Shown in pieces: positions 52,510 through 64,000 of a stretch of DNA of 64,000 nt; the first letter of the stretch is position 1; each line of letters begins with the position of its first letter. The stretch lies in NCBI GenBank assembly GCA_027605045.1, contig JAQFWX010000033.1, positions 248,001-312,000 on the forward strand, given 5' to 3'. The stretch is from Phallus indusiatus. Taxonomy: Eukaryota > Basidiomycota > Agaricomycetes > Phallales > Phallaceae. The notes below the pieces were generated by a model that worked only from the letters and a program-made list of their open reading frames with translations, ran no database searches and was not told where the DNA came from. The translations under genes and the position numbers were made by a program.

Positions 52510-54376
52510 TTAGGAATACGAGGTACTTACGGGCAGATAATTTGTTCCTAACTGAAAAGTATTCGGTTTTCAAAGGGCGTATGTTCGGTATAATATGACC
52601 ATGGCTCACCTGTGGTTCCTGCATGATCCAATCGGCTCGGGCTCTTGTTTTATTAATGTTTGTACAGGCTGCACGTAATCGGTCTCTGACAATCGCTGGA
52701 GTTAGACACGAGTCGTACAAAATAACAAGGGGATAGTGAGATGTTTACCCTAAAAGTTTTAGGATGTCGCCATAGGTGCGATGTGGATTATCGTCTGGAT
52801 TACTAGTGATGAGTTACGAAACAAAAACGAAAAACATTATCAATTACTCAAAATATCAACGAATGCCTATGATTCATACGTGTTAACACGGGTCATTGAT
52901 TTTCGAAAAGGTGATGTGACGTACTCTGACCATAATACCCCCCGTCAGTGCATTCGAATTCGGGCTAGATACTTCATAACCATTTTGACCGTCCGAACAA
53001 GCCGACCAAGAAACCTTAAAATTAACGTTTGATTTGTGTAATATTCTTAATGATGAAAACTTTCTTACTGCGCGGGCGCCGCGACTGGGTCCTGTTTCAT
53101 GATCAAGATCTTCACCTCGCAGGACCCATGCACCATCTCTCCAAAAGGGATCAAATCTACCTCGCGAGCTTAACCGAGTATATGTGTACGATAGATCTGA
53201 CGGAGAATGATATCATATAACCAACCAAAAGTGCACCAGGAAAGCAAAAATTTTACCTAGCGGACCGCGGACTGGAAAGTGATTAGCAAAAGCGAGCTCG
53301 GTAGGGCTTATAGGGCTTCCTGGACGAGTCGCACTAGGGAGAATAAACGTTGTTTCGAGGTCGTGGTATACTTTTGTTTGAAGATCTTTTTGGGGAGTGG
53401 GATGCTGGGGACTGGTCAGGTGTGTGGGTGATCGACTTATTGGGGAGCGAGGGATGATGAGGCTCTCGGCAGAGGTGTTTAGGGAGAGGGGTCCGTAGTA
53501 TCTGGAGAAGGGGAGGTCTAGGATTGTACCCGAGTGACAGGAATCGAATAGGGACTGCATTTATGTAAGTTGTGTTTTTCTTTTTGAGAAGAGTTTGGCT
53601 TACTGAGAAGCGACAGTCCCGGGGAAGCGGTTTTATCAAGATATCGTGCATTTCCTGAAAAGTGAAAATTTGTTAGTTAGATAGGGTTATTAACTACACA
53701 AAAGATTCGTACGTCGTCCATAATAACATTAGTGTATCGGGTTGGGTCTTCTAATGGTTTGCTCTCGTCTAGTTGCCAGTCCAGCGGGAGTATAACTGTA
53801 GTGAAAATTTATGAGCGCGGGTGCCGTTTTCGAAAAAAATAAAACGCAGACCAACTTTCATCTTTGCCATCTTCTTCAGTACCATCCATATTTGTAACTT
53901 GATCTCCATGACCAGCGACTGAAGATGACCATTTATTTGTTGGGCGATCTCATTACAATTGGCAAAACTTACAAAAGAAAAATAAACAATCGCCAGGCTC
54001 CGCATCTTCTGTTAGTTGCTTCATCGCTGTTATCTTCAATAAATTGCTTCGGAGTAAAAAAAAATCGCAGACGATAACATCAGCGAGACGTACGATGTTT
54101 TCTCTAGTCGGTGGCGGATACTCTGGACTATCGATTAAAAGACAGATATTTTCTTCCTGATAATCATAATGATCTACAGAGAATATATAAATATATCCAC
54201 AAATTAGTGGACTGGCACAGACCTATCAATAGTTTGCAGATTCTCAATGCGTCCAGGTGGGCACCGCTCAACTGAAATTGCTCTGCAGACATCCCGTACG
54301 GTCCCTTCTGGCCGCGATATGAGATGCCAATGCACAGAGCCCTCTTATACTGGTTAAGCGGGTAAATACACGCCAT
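52510..54376 (-). CDS. Metacaspase (caspase-like Cys peptidase, C14)
   Basis: Arg/Lys-specific caspase-fold protease. The start MACIYPLNQYKRALCIGIS at 54376 places the caspase domain at the very N-terminus, without the Gln/Pro-rich prodomain of many fungal metacaspases. Motifs in order: KRALCIGISYRGQKG, GAHLDALRICKLLI, YPPPTRENI, the catalytic His in SVAGHGDQVTN, the acidic loop DGTEEDGKDE, then VIMDD, EMHDILIKPLP, and the catalytic Cys in LFDSCHSGTILDL (about 53540). A less conserved insert follows (53300-53500), then FKVSWSACSDGQNGYE, NPDDNPHRTYGDILKLL and the terminal LGTNYLPVSTSYS. It needs about ten or more small introns; some exons are under 60 nt and approximate. Both catalytic residues are present. 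Confidence 0.8.
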
Positions 54377-54610
54377 TGTTGTACTGTCTTTTGGAATGTC
54401 TTTAGACCGAGCTTGAAAGAGGAACAGTCTGGGGCATGTCAGTTGCGAAAATCCCTGCCTGACATTGCTTTATTTATACAGTAGCGCCTTTGTTACTCGG
54501 TTAACGTGTCCAATTATCATCTTTCACATGTTTGTGCTTGTCATATAAAATACAAACGAGATACTAGTACAATAGTAAACCCCTTTCTAGAGATTAGTTA
54601 GAATGATACA

Positions 54611-55208
54611 TCAAATAGCTGTTGCTGCTGAAGTCAAGGCTGCCAAGGCGGATTTGATTGAATGGATAAAGTTGAGCAATTTCAGACGCGTTTGTTCTGT
54701 TGGGAGTGAAGTTAGCCAGTTATCAGCAGTGCAAGTCAGGAATTCCGAGATGTATTGAGCGCGTAGGATCCGTTGACCGTACCAAAAAAAGAAAACCTGC
54801 CTTGGTCCTCTTGGATTTTTTCTATTTCCCTGAGTTTATCGGATAATTCGACACGAGCGTTTTCATGTTCTACGAGTGGTCTCGCCAGTGCCCAAGCTCT
54901 AACGTCCAGCATTACGGAAAGCAGCATTTCACTAAGTTCTGTCGATTCCAACCATCAAAAGACGATATCAAGGCAAAGACAGCTAATCCTGGATATGTAT
55001 GCCCTGTCTATGACATACCAGTTTCAAATTCGGCCATTCTTAGAGATTCTTCGTCGTAAGCAGAGGCCATAGATTCAGCTTCAAAAGGTGAGAAAGGACG
55101 GGAAAGCACATCTTCGAGACTTTCTTTTTTGCTTTTTGGTTGAGACGAAGGGGCAAGATCGACGCTTAACGGCTGACTCGCTGACGGTGGTGGTGGTGGT
55201 GAAGACAT
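54611..55208 (-). CDS. Small orphan protein divergent from COPA
   Basis: About 143 residues in three exons. Pro/Ser-rich start MSSPPPPPSASQPLSVDLAP, then LEDVLSRPFSPFEAESMASA, a long amphipathic helix (ELSEMLLSVMLDVRAWALAR; ARVELSDKLREIEKIQED, probably coiled coil) and a C-terminal QTRLKLLNFIHSIKSALAAL segment. The last intron has a good branch site and acceptor (gctaac...caacag, minus strand). No signal peptide. Family not recognised. It shares an upstream region of about 207 bp with the alpha-COP gene. Confidence 0.5.
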
Positions 55209-55415
55209 AACGAGCGTTCATTGCAAAACACGGACAAACAAGTCACCACTGTCACACATATCGACACGGTCTGTCCTCCACGTATTACAACGACGGTGTC
55301 GACGTCTACGGCTCCTCATTCTTAATAACCTCCCCAATACCAGGAGTACCGACTCCTGAAAACGCCCTTGAGACTATTATATCTCTCCCTTTGAATCCTC
55401 TCGAAGGATACCATC
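55209..55415. promoter_or_regulatory. Bidirectional promoter region, orphan gene / COPA
   Basis: The 207-bp gap between the divergent start codons at 55208 and 55416 must hold both promoters and 5' UTRs. No TATA box is evident. Confidence 0.4.
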
Positions 55416-58400
55416 ATGAACTTGCTGACAAAATTTGAATCGAAAAGTAATCGGGTAAAAGGTTTGTCGTCTGCTTTCCTGCAAGTGAGAAAATTAAAAA
55501 GAAAAAATTACTGAATTCATTTTATAAAGGTTTGGCTTTTCACCCTACGCGCCCTTTACTTGCCGCCTCTTTGCATAATGGCAGCGTGCAACTATGGAAC
55601 TATCAAATGGGAACCCTTGTCGATAGATTTGACGACCATGACGGTACTTGGCTCTACCCGTTTCAAAGCGATCTATGTCTCTAATTTGCTTATTAGGTCC
55701 CGTAAGAGCCGTTGCTTTCCATCCCAGCCGGCCTTTACTCGCTACTGGTGGTGACGACTATAAAATCAGAGTCTGGGGTAGGTACTTTCAACACGGTCAT
55801 GGCACAAACACTCTCTAACAGAGGCGTATTTCAGATATCCGACCGCAAAACCGTCGCTGTATTTTTATTCTGCATGGTCACTTGGATTACGTACGGACGG
55901 TTCAATTCCATCATGAAATGCCGTGGGTTGTAAGTACCGCCTAAACTGTAGACACTTTTCGAATTTAGCTGAGTACTGTTCTGCCTTTAGCTTTCCTGCT
56001 CCGACGACCAAACAATTCGCATCTGGAATAGTACTTCGCGGAACTGCATCGCCATATTAACTGGACACTCCCACTACATCATGTCTGCCCAATTCCATCC
56101 CAAAGAGGATCTCGTCGTGTCAGCATCTATGGATCAAACCGTTCGCGTTTGGGACATCTCGGGACTCAGGAGAAGCACCCCCAGCACCCCATCTAACAAC
56201 CTTGACAGTTTTGATTCCTTCTCAACTGTCAAATATGTACTAGAGGGCCATGACCGCGGCGTCAATTTTGCTTCCTTCCACCCTACTCTCCCTCTTATAG
56301 TCTCGGCTGGTGATGATAGACAAATTAAACTATGGCGTATGAGTGATACAAAAGCTTGGGAGGTTGATTCATGTCGTGGACATTTCAACAATGTGTCGGT
56401 TGCGCTTTTTCATCCGCGTCAGGAGCTGATCTTGTCTGTTGGTGAGGACAAGACTATCCGCGTCTGGGATATGGGCAAACGCACAGCTGTTCAGACATTC
56501 AGGCGAGAACAGGATCGGTTCTGGGTGTTAGCTGCTCATCCTAACCTCAATTTGTTCGCTGCTGGTGTGTATTTCGTCATTTCTGTGTTAAAGCAACTCT
56601 TTTCTCAAAGTCTCATTTAGGCCACGATAACGGTCTTATTGTATTCAAACTCGAACGCGAACGCCCTGCTTTCACACTACACATGGACAACCTGTACTAT
56701 ATCCGCGACAAATACGTCCGACAATACGATCTCAACACTGGTTCAGACGTCGGTGTTTTGAGCGTTCGCAAATTAGGTAGCCAATACATTCAACCACGGA
56801 CGCTGAGCTTCAACCCAGCTGAGCGATCAGTTATCGTCACTTCTCAATCTGATAATGGCATTTACGAGCTTGTTGCTTTGCCTAAAGACGTTGGTGGTGA
56901 TTTACGTGATTCGACCAGTGATGGGAAACGTGGCACTGGTTCTAGTGCCATTTTTGTTGCACGTAATCGGTTCGCTGTTCTCAATAAGACCACTCAGGTA
57001 CGTTATTCTTAGTAGGCTATTCTTGCACTGAAGTTGATAATCATTCTCTCATAGACAATTGAAATTCGTGATCTTTCCAATTCAATAACAAAAACCATCA
57101 AGCCTACTACACAAGTCAACGATATATTCTATGGCGGTACAGCAAGTTTGCTACTGAGTACACCAACCTCGGTCATACTATACGATATTCAGCAGCAAAA
57201 GGCCCTTGCGGAATTGACAACAGCACCAGTCAAGTATGTTGTATGGAGCACAGATGGCGGATCGGTTGCATTGTTAAGCAAACACAGTCAGTGTGATTTA
57301 TCTGCTGTTTATAGTCCACATGCTGATGCACTATATTAGCTATCACTATTGCAAACAAGACTTTACAACAGAGTTGTCTTATTCATGAGACTATCCGTAT
57401 CAAGTCAGGTGCTTGGGACGATGCCGGTGTATTCCTCTATTCCACCTTGAATCATATCAAATACACCTTACCTCAGGGGTAAGTAGTCTTTTAAGCTGGA
57501 GCATCACCGTTGATTGAACGTGTACTTTACAGTGACAATGGTATCATACGAACTTTGGACCAACCGGTCTACTTGACACGTGTCAAAGGAAAGACGGTTC
57601 ACTGTCTGGATCGTAGCGCTCGTCCACGCACCATTTCGATAGATCCCACAGAATATAGATTCAAACTCGCCCTTATTCGCAACAACTACGACGAAGTGCT
57701 GCATATCATTCGTACTTCCAACCTAGTCGGACAAAGTATTATTGCCTATCTTCAAAAGAAAGGCTTCCCCGAGGTAACTAGTTCACGTTAGTTTTGGTTT
57801 TGAATATGTGCTCAACTATAGTTCAGATTGCATTGCATTTTGTACAAGATAAAAACACAAGATTCGATCTTGCGATTGAATGTGGTAATTTGGATGTTGC
57901 GCTTGAGACCGCTCGTTCTATCGATAAACCAGAGTGTTGGGAACGACTGGCACAACAGGCTTTGAAACAGGGTAATCACAAGGTATGTTTTGTGTACTAG
58001 TATTGTTCATTATGATTATAATTAACTGTCCACCGATTCTAATAGATAGTCGAAAAGTCTTACCAACAGATGAAGAGCTTTGACCGCCTGTCTTTCTTAT
58101 ATCTCGCGACTGGCAGTACAGACAAGCTTCAAAAGATGCAGAAAATTGCTCAAGCGCGTGGTGATCCAATGTCCCGCTTCCATAATGCTTTGTATGCGGG
58201 TGATGTTGAGGGTCGTATCAACGTTTTAAGAGACGTTGGTCTACGTAAGTCTTATGCTTTATGCAAGAAACACCAAATTAACATTACGATTCAAGTACCT
58301 CTTGCCTATCTCACGGCGAAAACGAACGGCTTGGACGAAATCGCTCTTGAGATTCTAGAAAGTGCCGGTTTGACCGAAGCCGACATGGATGACGTTCCAG

Positions 58401-59824
58401 ACTTTGGACGATCGACATTAAAACCTCCTCCCATCGTAGCATCAACAGCAAACCTCAACTGGCCGATTGTTTCAACCGGCCAAAGCTACTTTGAAAGGTC
58501 ACTTATTAACGGACATGCCGAAGGTGGAGCTGAATCTTCGTATGTTAATGGTATTGATGGACCTAATGCTGGTATGGACGAGTGGACTGGTCAGGATGAT
58601 GGCGCGGAAGAGGACGAGATTGAAGAAGGGGCTGGATGGGATTTGGATACGGAGGATATTGTGGCTCAAGTTGATGTTGGTGAGGAGGTTGCGGAAGGTG
58701 GGGATGCTGGTGCTGGCGCTACGCCTGGTGTTAGTGAGACGGAGATGTGGGTTCGTAATTCGCCGTTTGCAGCTGATCATGTCGCTGCTGGGTCGTTCGA
58801 GTCGGCTATGCAGGTAAGAATCATTTGTGTTTTGCACCAAGTTTTGCTGATGTTGAGGTGCTTTTTGTTAGCTTCTTAACCGTCAACATGGTGTCGTCGC
58901 TTTCGAAGCACTAAAACCGTTGTTTTTGTCTATTTATCGTGCTTCGCACGTATATTTATCCCCGAATGCTTTATTACCACAGCTCCAACTCCACATACGA
59001 CGAAACATTGAAGAATCGTCCGCTACGCGTGTGTTACCCGTTGCGGTTCACACTATTGCTACTATCAAGACGGAACTAAAAGAGGCATATCGTTTCTTGC
59101 AATTGAACAAGCTGGAAGAGGCTGAATCTGCTTTCCGGAATGTTCTTCACACGCTTTTGTTCGTCGTCGTGCAAACCGACGAGGAAGCTAAAGAGGTATG
59201 TTTTTACTCCGAGACCGTACAGTTCTATCATCGCTCATTGTTCGGCTAGTGGCGGACTTTGGTTACCTCCACTAAAGAATACCTTCTCGGTGTTTCTATC
59301 GAACGCGAGCGACGTCGGATTGTTGAGCAAGAGCCGGATAACGTTCGGAGGAATCTCGAACTTGCTGTGTATTTCACACATTGCAAGATGCAGCCGCAGC
59401 ATGTACAATTGGCGTTGCGGAATGCTGTTCTTGTACTTCCAAAAGCGAACAACCACGCTACGGCTGCCAAGTTGGCTAGAAGGTTGATTGATCTTCAGCC
59501 CGATGCCAAAGTTGTTTCTCGGGTAAGGAACACATTCTGTCTTTAACGAGAGTAGTTTTTTGATGGTCATATCTTTTTAAGGCTCGTGCGATCATTGCAG
59601 CAGGAGAAAGAAACCCACGTAATGCCGTTGAGATCTCTTATGACGAGTTCACAGAATTCGAGATTTGCGGTGCTTCGTTTACACCTATTTATAAAGGCTC
59701 GCCTTCGGTTCAGTGCCCATATACTGGCGCATTCTTCCAGCCTCAATACAAGGATCAATTAGACCCGTTGACGAGGCTTACCAAGATTGGAGCGCCTTCA
59801 AGTGGATTACCCGCTCCTCAATGA
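55416..59824 (+). CDS. COPA: Coatomer subunit alpha
   Basis: Scaffold subunit of COPI vesicle coats (Golgi-to-ER retrograde transport). Start [20 protein letters not shown] at 55416. N-terminal WD repeats are split by short introns: [79 protein letters not shown] and [17 protein letters not shown] second propeller and alpha-solenoid follow ([53 protein letters not shown]). An acidic linker (58590-58720) precedes the C-terminal domain (RPLFL-like [59 protein letters not shown]). Ends [11 protein letters not shown], stop 59822-59824. About 1,200 residues, usual family length; no breaks seen. Confidence 0.93.
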
Positions 59825-60151
59825 AAAAAAAGGGATGTATCTATGGTGGTAGACATGTATACTTGTACCCCGGGCGTAATTTGGGACCGGGAGATGGAGG
59901 GGAGGGTAGGACATGAATGCATTTATTATTCGACTTTTCATCCATCTCTCTTTTTTCTCTCCCGATGTTATCGTTTTTATATCGTCCTCTCATTCCTCAT
60001 TTTCCTTTTTTTTACTATGGTTAATCCCACTTGACATTTAACACGTTTTTCCTATTACATGAAAAAAACGCCCGCTTTTATGTCGGTGTAGAATATACAT
60101 TATATAGTCACTTTTTTCCTTTCTGCTTCCAACTTTTAAGTGTGTCCATCT
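59825..60151. other. Convergent 3' region
   Basis: T-rich spacer between the stops of COPA (plus) and the NDUFAF2-like gene (minus). Probably 3' UTRs; nothing else is seen. Confidence 0.45.
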
Positions 60152-61049
60152 TTAAGATGAAGAGTGGTCTGATCCGGAACCTCTTTGTGTTGCTGAAGGT
60201 ATCCAAGCTTGAGGCTCTGGAGTGGGTCCGATTGGCTTTGACGGTATAACTTCTTGTTGTGATGACGGTAGATTCGGATCCGTTTGCGGTGTTTGTTGAG
60301 AATTATCTTGACTGCTTTGAGTCTGGGTGCTCTGTCGACCTTGCGTTGATGATATCTGTCGAAGTTGGTTTTGAGTTTCAAGTTGTCTCCGACGTTCTTC
60401 TTCGTCTTGTGCTTTGAGTTTTGCCACGTTTTCTGCTAACTGTTGTTGACGGAGTTTATCGTTGACAAGTTCCTATTTCAAAAAAAAGTTAGTGATTATA
60501 AATTTTGACATTTAATCTTAGAATACCTCAATAGAAGGAGGGTTCTGTCTTGAGTATGAGAGCCAGGCTGTCCATTGTACTGTATGATGTCAACGCCCGG
60601 AACTAAACGAGAAAACTATTCGAGTACCTGGTAGTGAATGCATATTTTCCGCCGCACGCCATGCTTCATTAGAGCCTTTGTACTAACACAGGTTAATTTT
60701 TGGTGTTATGTCTGGTTTTGAGAACTGAACTGACTTGGACAGTACGCCGTGTTCGTGGGTTTCCTTAACGACAAATGATGATGAATATTCGGATGCACAG
60801 AGAGTAAATTCTGGTGTACCATTAATGTCGGTGCCTATGATAGTCTCATAGAAGCTATTTCCTGCTCCAAATTTCATTCAAAACTTTGAAGGACGAAAAT
60901 TTGTCATTAGCACTTGCCATGCAGGTCCTGTCCGACGAGTCGTCGCTAGAGAAATGTCCAGAATTAAATCATGTTTTTCTGAAGAGAACACAACTTACCT
61001 TTGATACAAATTTAATACTTTGCCATAGACGAGCAAAATAAGAGGACAT
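60152..61049 (-). CDS. NDUFAF2: NDUFAF2/NDUFA12-family (mimitin-like) complex I protein
   Basis: Mitochondrial complex I assembly factor family. Small exons on the minus strand give MSSYFARLWQSIKFVSK, then RRLVGQDLHGN, FYETIIGTDING, NPRTRRTVQ, YKGSNEAWRAAENMHSLP, VQWTAWLSYSRQNPPSIE and ELVNDKLRQQQLAENVAKLK. The order matches the family (basic N-terminus, GxDLxGNxFYE, RTRR, PxxWxxWLxxxRxxPPTxEEL). A longer Gln/Ser/Thr-rich tail (TQTQSSQDNSQQTPQTDPNL) ends at 60152. The tail is more typical of NDUFAF2 than of NDUFA12. Exon junctions around 60780-60960 are my best fit. Divergent from SWP1 with about 158 bp between starts. Confidence 0.7.
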
Positions 61050-61207
61050 GTACTCACTTCAAGCTTCAAGTTGCACGAAACAAGAATAGACCTTTAGAGC
61101 GTCTAATTCCAAGCGCGAGTTCCAAAAATAAACTCGTTCCAAGGCCACGTCGCTCGTTCGTCGCAGGATACCGCACACGCAGCGCAACGCCCTATTTTCA
61201 GTAAAAA
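61050..61207. promoter_or_regulatory. Bidirectional promoter region, NDUFAF2-like / SWP1
   Basis: The 158-bp gap between two divergent start codons (61049 minus, 61208 plus) must hold both transcription starts. It contains several GC-rich CGTCGC/ACGCAGCG-type patches near 61145-61190. Confidence 0.45.
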
Positions 61208-62209
61208 ATGCGTGTCCTGTATACAACCATTCTCTCTTTATTGCCTTTTATTGTCGATGCTGGAAAATTAACTCTTCAATCTCCAAGAGTCGTTGTTTCG
61301 GATTCGGGAGGTTCTATTTTGCGAAATGAGCCGTAAGCTGGTTCTGCGATATACTGTTGAATTGTTTTCTAATTGATGTTGTATGTAGGTTATCTAAAAC
61401 ACGGCTTCCATCTCCACCATTGACTGTGTCTTCTTCTGACACGTTGAAATTCACCGTTCAAATCTTGGACGGCGAGGATGGCAAGCCTGTGCAGCCGCAC
61501 CAGACGTTCCTTAGGTTTTATGACTCTGTCAACAACGAAGAAGGAATACAGCCATTAAGAGTATCCAGCACGGGGAAAGCAAGTTTTGAACTGGTGAGCT
61601 TGAGTTGATCCTATTTGAATGGTCGCTTTTTTAATCTTTCTTCATGAGAACATGGCCAGACCTCCTGCCTCCATTCCACCTACACCAAACGAAACTGTTC
61701 CGCTCCAAGTATCGCTTATTCTTGGATCTTCAGAACATTCTCCTCTTTCACAATCATTATTCGAACTATTCCTCCCCGTTTCTCGTCCTGCGTCTAAAGA
61801 TCCTGAAGAACGTTTTTACGCACCTCAGCCTGAGATTCACCATACATTCCGCCCGGAACCTAAGACTCCTTACAGGATATTCTCTGCTGTTGGAACAGGC
61901 TTGGTCTTGTTCCCTTGGGTGATACTGATTGGGCTGGTATGTCGTGACTCTTATCACTTACAGTGCTTACCTCTCACCGTATTTATACAGTGGTCTGCGA
62001 TCTCCAATCCTTTACCTCACTTGACAGACCCTTTGATATTGCTCTTTATCGGCCTCTTAGGCTCGTTGGAAGGTTTACTCTTTGTTTATTGGGTCCAGTT
62101 AAAACTCGGCGATGTTTTGCTCTATGGTGCCATTCTTGGTAGCATCACTATTGCTGTTGGGAAAAGTGCTTTGAGAAAAGTTGGGGAACGAAGACTCCGA
62201 AAGGCTTGA
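61208..62209 (+). CDS. SWP1: Oligosaccharyltransferase subunit SWP1 / ribophorin II
   Basis: ER membrane subunit of the N-glycosylation oligosaccharyltransferase. Signal peptide MRVLYTTILSLLPFIVDAG, then a beta-rich luminal domain (KLTLQSPRVVVSDSGGS; DTLKFTVQILDGEDGKPVQP; PHQTFLRFYD) in two exons. A Pro-rich stretch leads to HTFRPEPKTPYRIFSAVGTG, the family signature before three or four C-terminal helices: LVLFPWVILIGL, LILLFIGLLGSLEGLLFVYW and VLLYGAILGSITIAVG. The basic end is ALRKVGERRLRKA. Introns lie near 61334-61388, 61591-61655 and 61937-61990. About 280 residues, consistent with fungal SWP1. Intact. Confidence 0.85.
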
Positions 62210-63647
62210 TAGTTTCCCAAAGTGTCATATGTAACACATGTTGTCATTGCTGTTGTACATAAACCGCAAAAAAGGTACAGGGTTCCACGTTATCCTGTAT
62301 ACTAGGAAAAACTAATTTAAGATTTTACTTTTCTACGTGATATTTTGTATTAAATCAAGTGACGACATGGAAAGGAGCTATAATAGTCTGGTTTTGAATC
62401 ATTTGAGGCGCCACGTGCATATGCTTAATTCTTTCCTGGATGTTAGTTCATTTGTAATGTAGATCTACAGGAATACAAATAGTCCTCGTGATGGTCGGCC
62501 CGAATTCAATGCATACTAAAGGTAATGCCGAAGAAGAGCTATACCCTTTGAATTCACGTTTCATCTCTCGAATTCGAACCACTATTGTCGGATGGAGTAA
62601 AAAAAGGGTATAGTCGTTCGCTTGAATGCTGAATAAACCCGCTCCACAAAGAGATTCCATCTTTTTTCGAGCGATTGTGATAAGAAATGGAAGCACTTTA
62701 AAAAGTAGCGCAATGGCCAGAGCACTATCAGACGGGATTCCGAGAAGAACGTGATCATTTATGAGCTCGGGTGTTTATCGTAAATGTATGTAGAAGGTCT
62801 TCAACGAGTGCCTTTGTCTTCTTGCCCTGACTTTCTGCTAAATTTGGAATCTTTCCGTTCGAAGTAGATTCATGTTCTTTTTGGCGACATGAAACAGCCC
62901 TACGTTTGCAATTGTTAGGCGAGAGTAGTACATGGATCTTGTGGTTTATGTGATTGGTATGTGGTCATTGAACAATGCCACCTGATTCCAATCAAGAAGA
63001 TACGAGCTATCATGCACAGTCTGCGCTGGCTCCTCTTGAGAACATTTTGAGACCCTTTCGATCCGTTATTGGACTGTTTTTTTCTAGCATTTGACGCGAT
63101 AAAGAATGTGCTCACCGTGGCCATATGGCTCATTCCACGATAGCCTGAAACACGCAAACACGCACGCAGATTCAGGAATAATTCTTTTCCTCTCGCGCTG
63201 AGCAAAAATACCAAAAAATCGTGTTGGTAAGCTTGAAGTCTACGGAACATTCTCGGTCCCAAGCCTCCTTTGTTCTGTCTGACAATCTTCCATACTTTGG
63301 GAAATACTGCTTTTTTCGAGAGGAAAGTGGACCAGCTGCCTTGTGACACGTCTTGTGATGGTTAAATCGAGGGAGATGTCAGCATGAGAGCGTGGTTCTG
63401 TCCCGTGTGGTCATCGTCAGCCCGTGGTCTTGCCGCGCGCCTCCGCGTACGCCTTCTGACTTCTGTTCCCGACCCGCCTCATCAGACTATGACACTACTC
63501 CATGCAGTTCAATACAAGAATGTCTTTTGAATTGATTATTAATTTTAGGCGACCTTCAAGTGTCAAATAAAGGCTTTTGTAGGGTATAAAAACTTGTCAA
63601 GCCATGCAGTCTAGCTCTTCGGTACCCTCTACGCCCCCATTTCCGAA
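62210..63647. other. Intergenic, 1.4 kb
   Basis: No recognisable gene. Minus-strand frames at 62448-62696 (82 codons) and 62915-63349 (144 codons) lack domains, a compositional signature or splice support. The right end, with TATAAAAAC near 63583, is probably the promoter of the GH47 gene. Confidence 0.4.
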
Positions 63648-64000
63648 ATGGTTGGCTTGCGTTTCTCTTTTGTCGCTCTCGCTTTGTCTTTGTCGCCCAA
63701 TGCGTTGGCAGCTATAACTGTCCAGAAGCCAGGTTTAACCGTTCCTGAAGAGTTTGATGCTACAAAGGAGACTGTCAAGACGATTTTCAGCAATGCTTTC
63801 AGCGCGTATCAAAAGTTTGCTTTTGGACACGATGAATTGGCCCGTAGGTCCACTTTCGAAACATATAAAGTAGTTGAGAATGCTGACTAGACTTTGTAGC
63901 GGTGTCAAAAGTATGGTTTCTGTCTGTTTTTTTGCGAAGCTTTTCAGTTAATAATAGCCTACTAACAGGGTGTCATCGACGATCTCGGCGGATGGGGTAA
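63648..64000 (+). CDS. GH47 class I alpha-1,2-mannosidase, 5' part
   Basis: Secreted or secretory-pathway enzyme trimming alpha-1,2-mannose from N-glycans. Start MVGLRFSFVALALSLSPNALA, a clear signal peptide. The mature N-terminus ITVQKPGLTVPEEFDATKETV is followed by the family segment FSNAFSAYQKFAFGHDEL. Two introns (about 63843-63900 and 63912-63968) can be placed so that the frame continues A-PVSK-GVIDDLGGWG, matching the GH47 motif before the catalytic barrel. The gene runs off the window at 64000; catalytic residues are not visible. Confidence 0.8.

Noticed and set aside
62915..63349. 144-codon minus-strand frame as a gene
   Set aside because: No domain, no plausible neighbouring exons and unusual residue composition; probably a chance frame upstream of the GH47 gene.

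Overview
The window looks like nuclear DNA of a filamentous basidiomycete, most likely an Agaricomycete. The evidence is short (about 45-60 nt) GT-AG introns in nearly every host gene, a DUF6535-type membrane protein, a decayed F-box/LRR gene, and an Afi1-type polarity protein, alpha-COP and metacaspase with fungal sequence features. All calls come from reading the sequence; no database search was run.

Region 1 (1-33.4 kb) is a nest of transposable elements with almost no host genes. It holds: an autonomous-looking hAT transposon (488-8409) with a complete spliced transposase gene and a second gene of unknown family; a Ty3/Gypsy chromovirus, G1 (8410-13844), with open gag and pol but no 5' LTR; two older Gypsy bodies, G2 and G3 (19035-31086, minus strand), that share one central LTR in a circularly permuted order; a Copia 3' half (31485-33419); a hAT MITE; a CACTA-like MITE; and more than ten solo LTRs from several families. 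Many of these keep exact 5-, 8- or 3-bp target duplications, so the order of insertion can be read. The most unusual item is a 2.34-kb TG...CA unit (28596-30937, with a truncated second copy at 13845-15739). It carries two small, mutually similar protein genes of unknown family ahead of an LTR-like TATA region. Another LTR family (129-448 and 20333-20652) is built almost entirely from a chain of short perfect hairpins.

Region 2 (33.4-64 kb) is gene-bearing. From left to right: F-box/LRR pseudogene; DUF6535 membrane protein whose C-terminus has been replaced by a tRNA-derived SINE; short-chain dehydrogenase; putative zinc-finger DNA-binding protein; TMEM163/CDF-like membrane protein with a Cys-rich tail; SRPBCC-like small protein; AFI1 (Arf3 docking, polarity); metacaspase; small orphan protein; coatomer alpha subunit; NDUFAF2-like complex I factor; SWP1/ribophorin II oligosaccharyltransferase subunit; and the 5' part of a GH47 alpha-mannosidase. 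Several are secretory-pathway housekeeping genes (alpha-COP, SWP1, GH47, AFI1), but they look like independent transcription units, not a functional cluster. Two pairs are divergent with short shared promoter regions (orphan/COPA and NDUFAF2-like/SWP1).

Exon boundaries were inferred by eye from splice signals and family conservation. Spans are more reliable than individual junctions.
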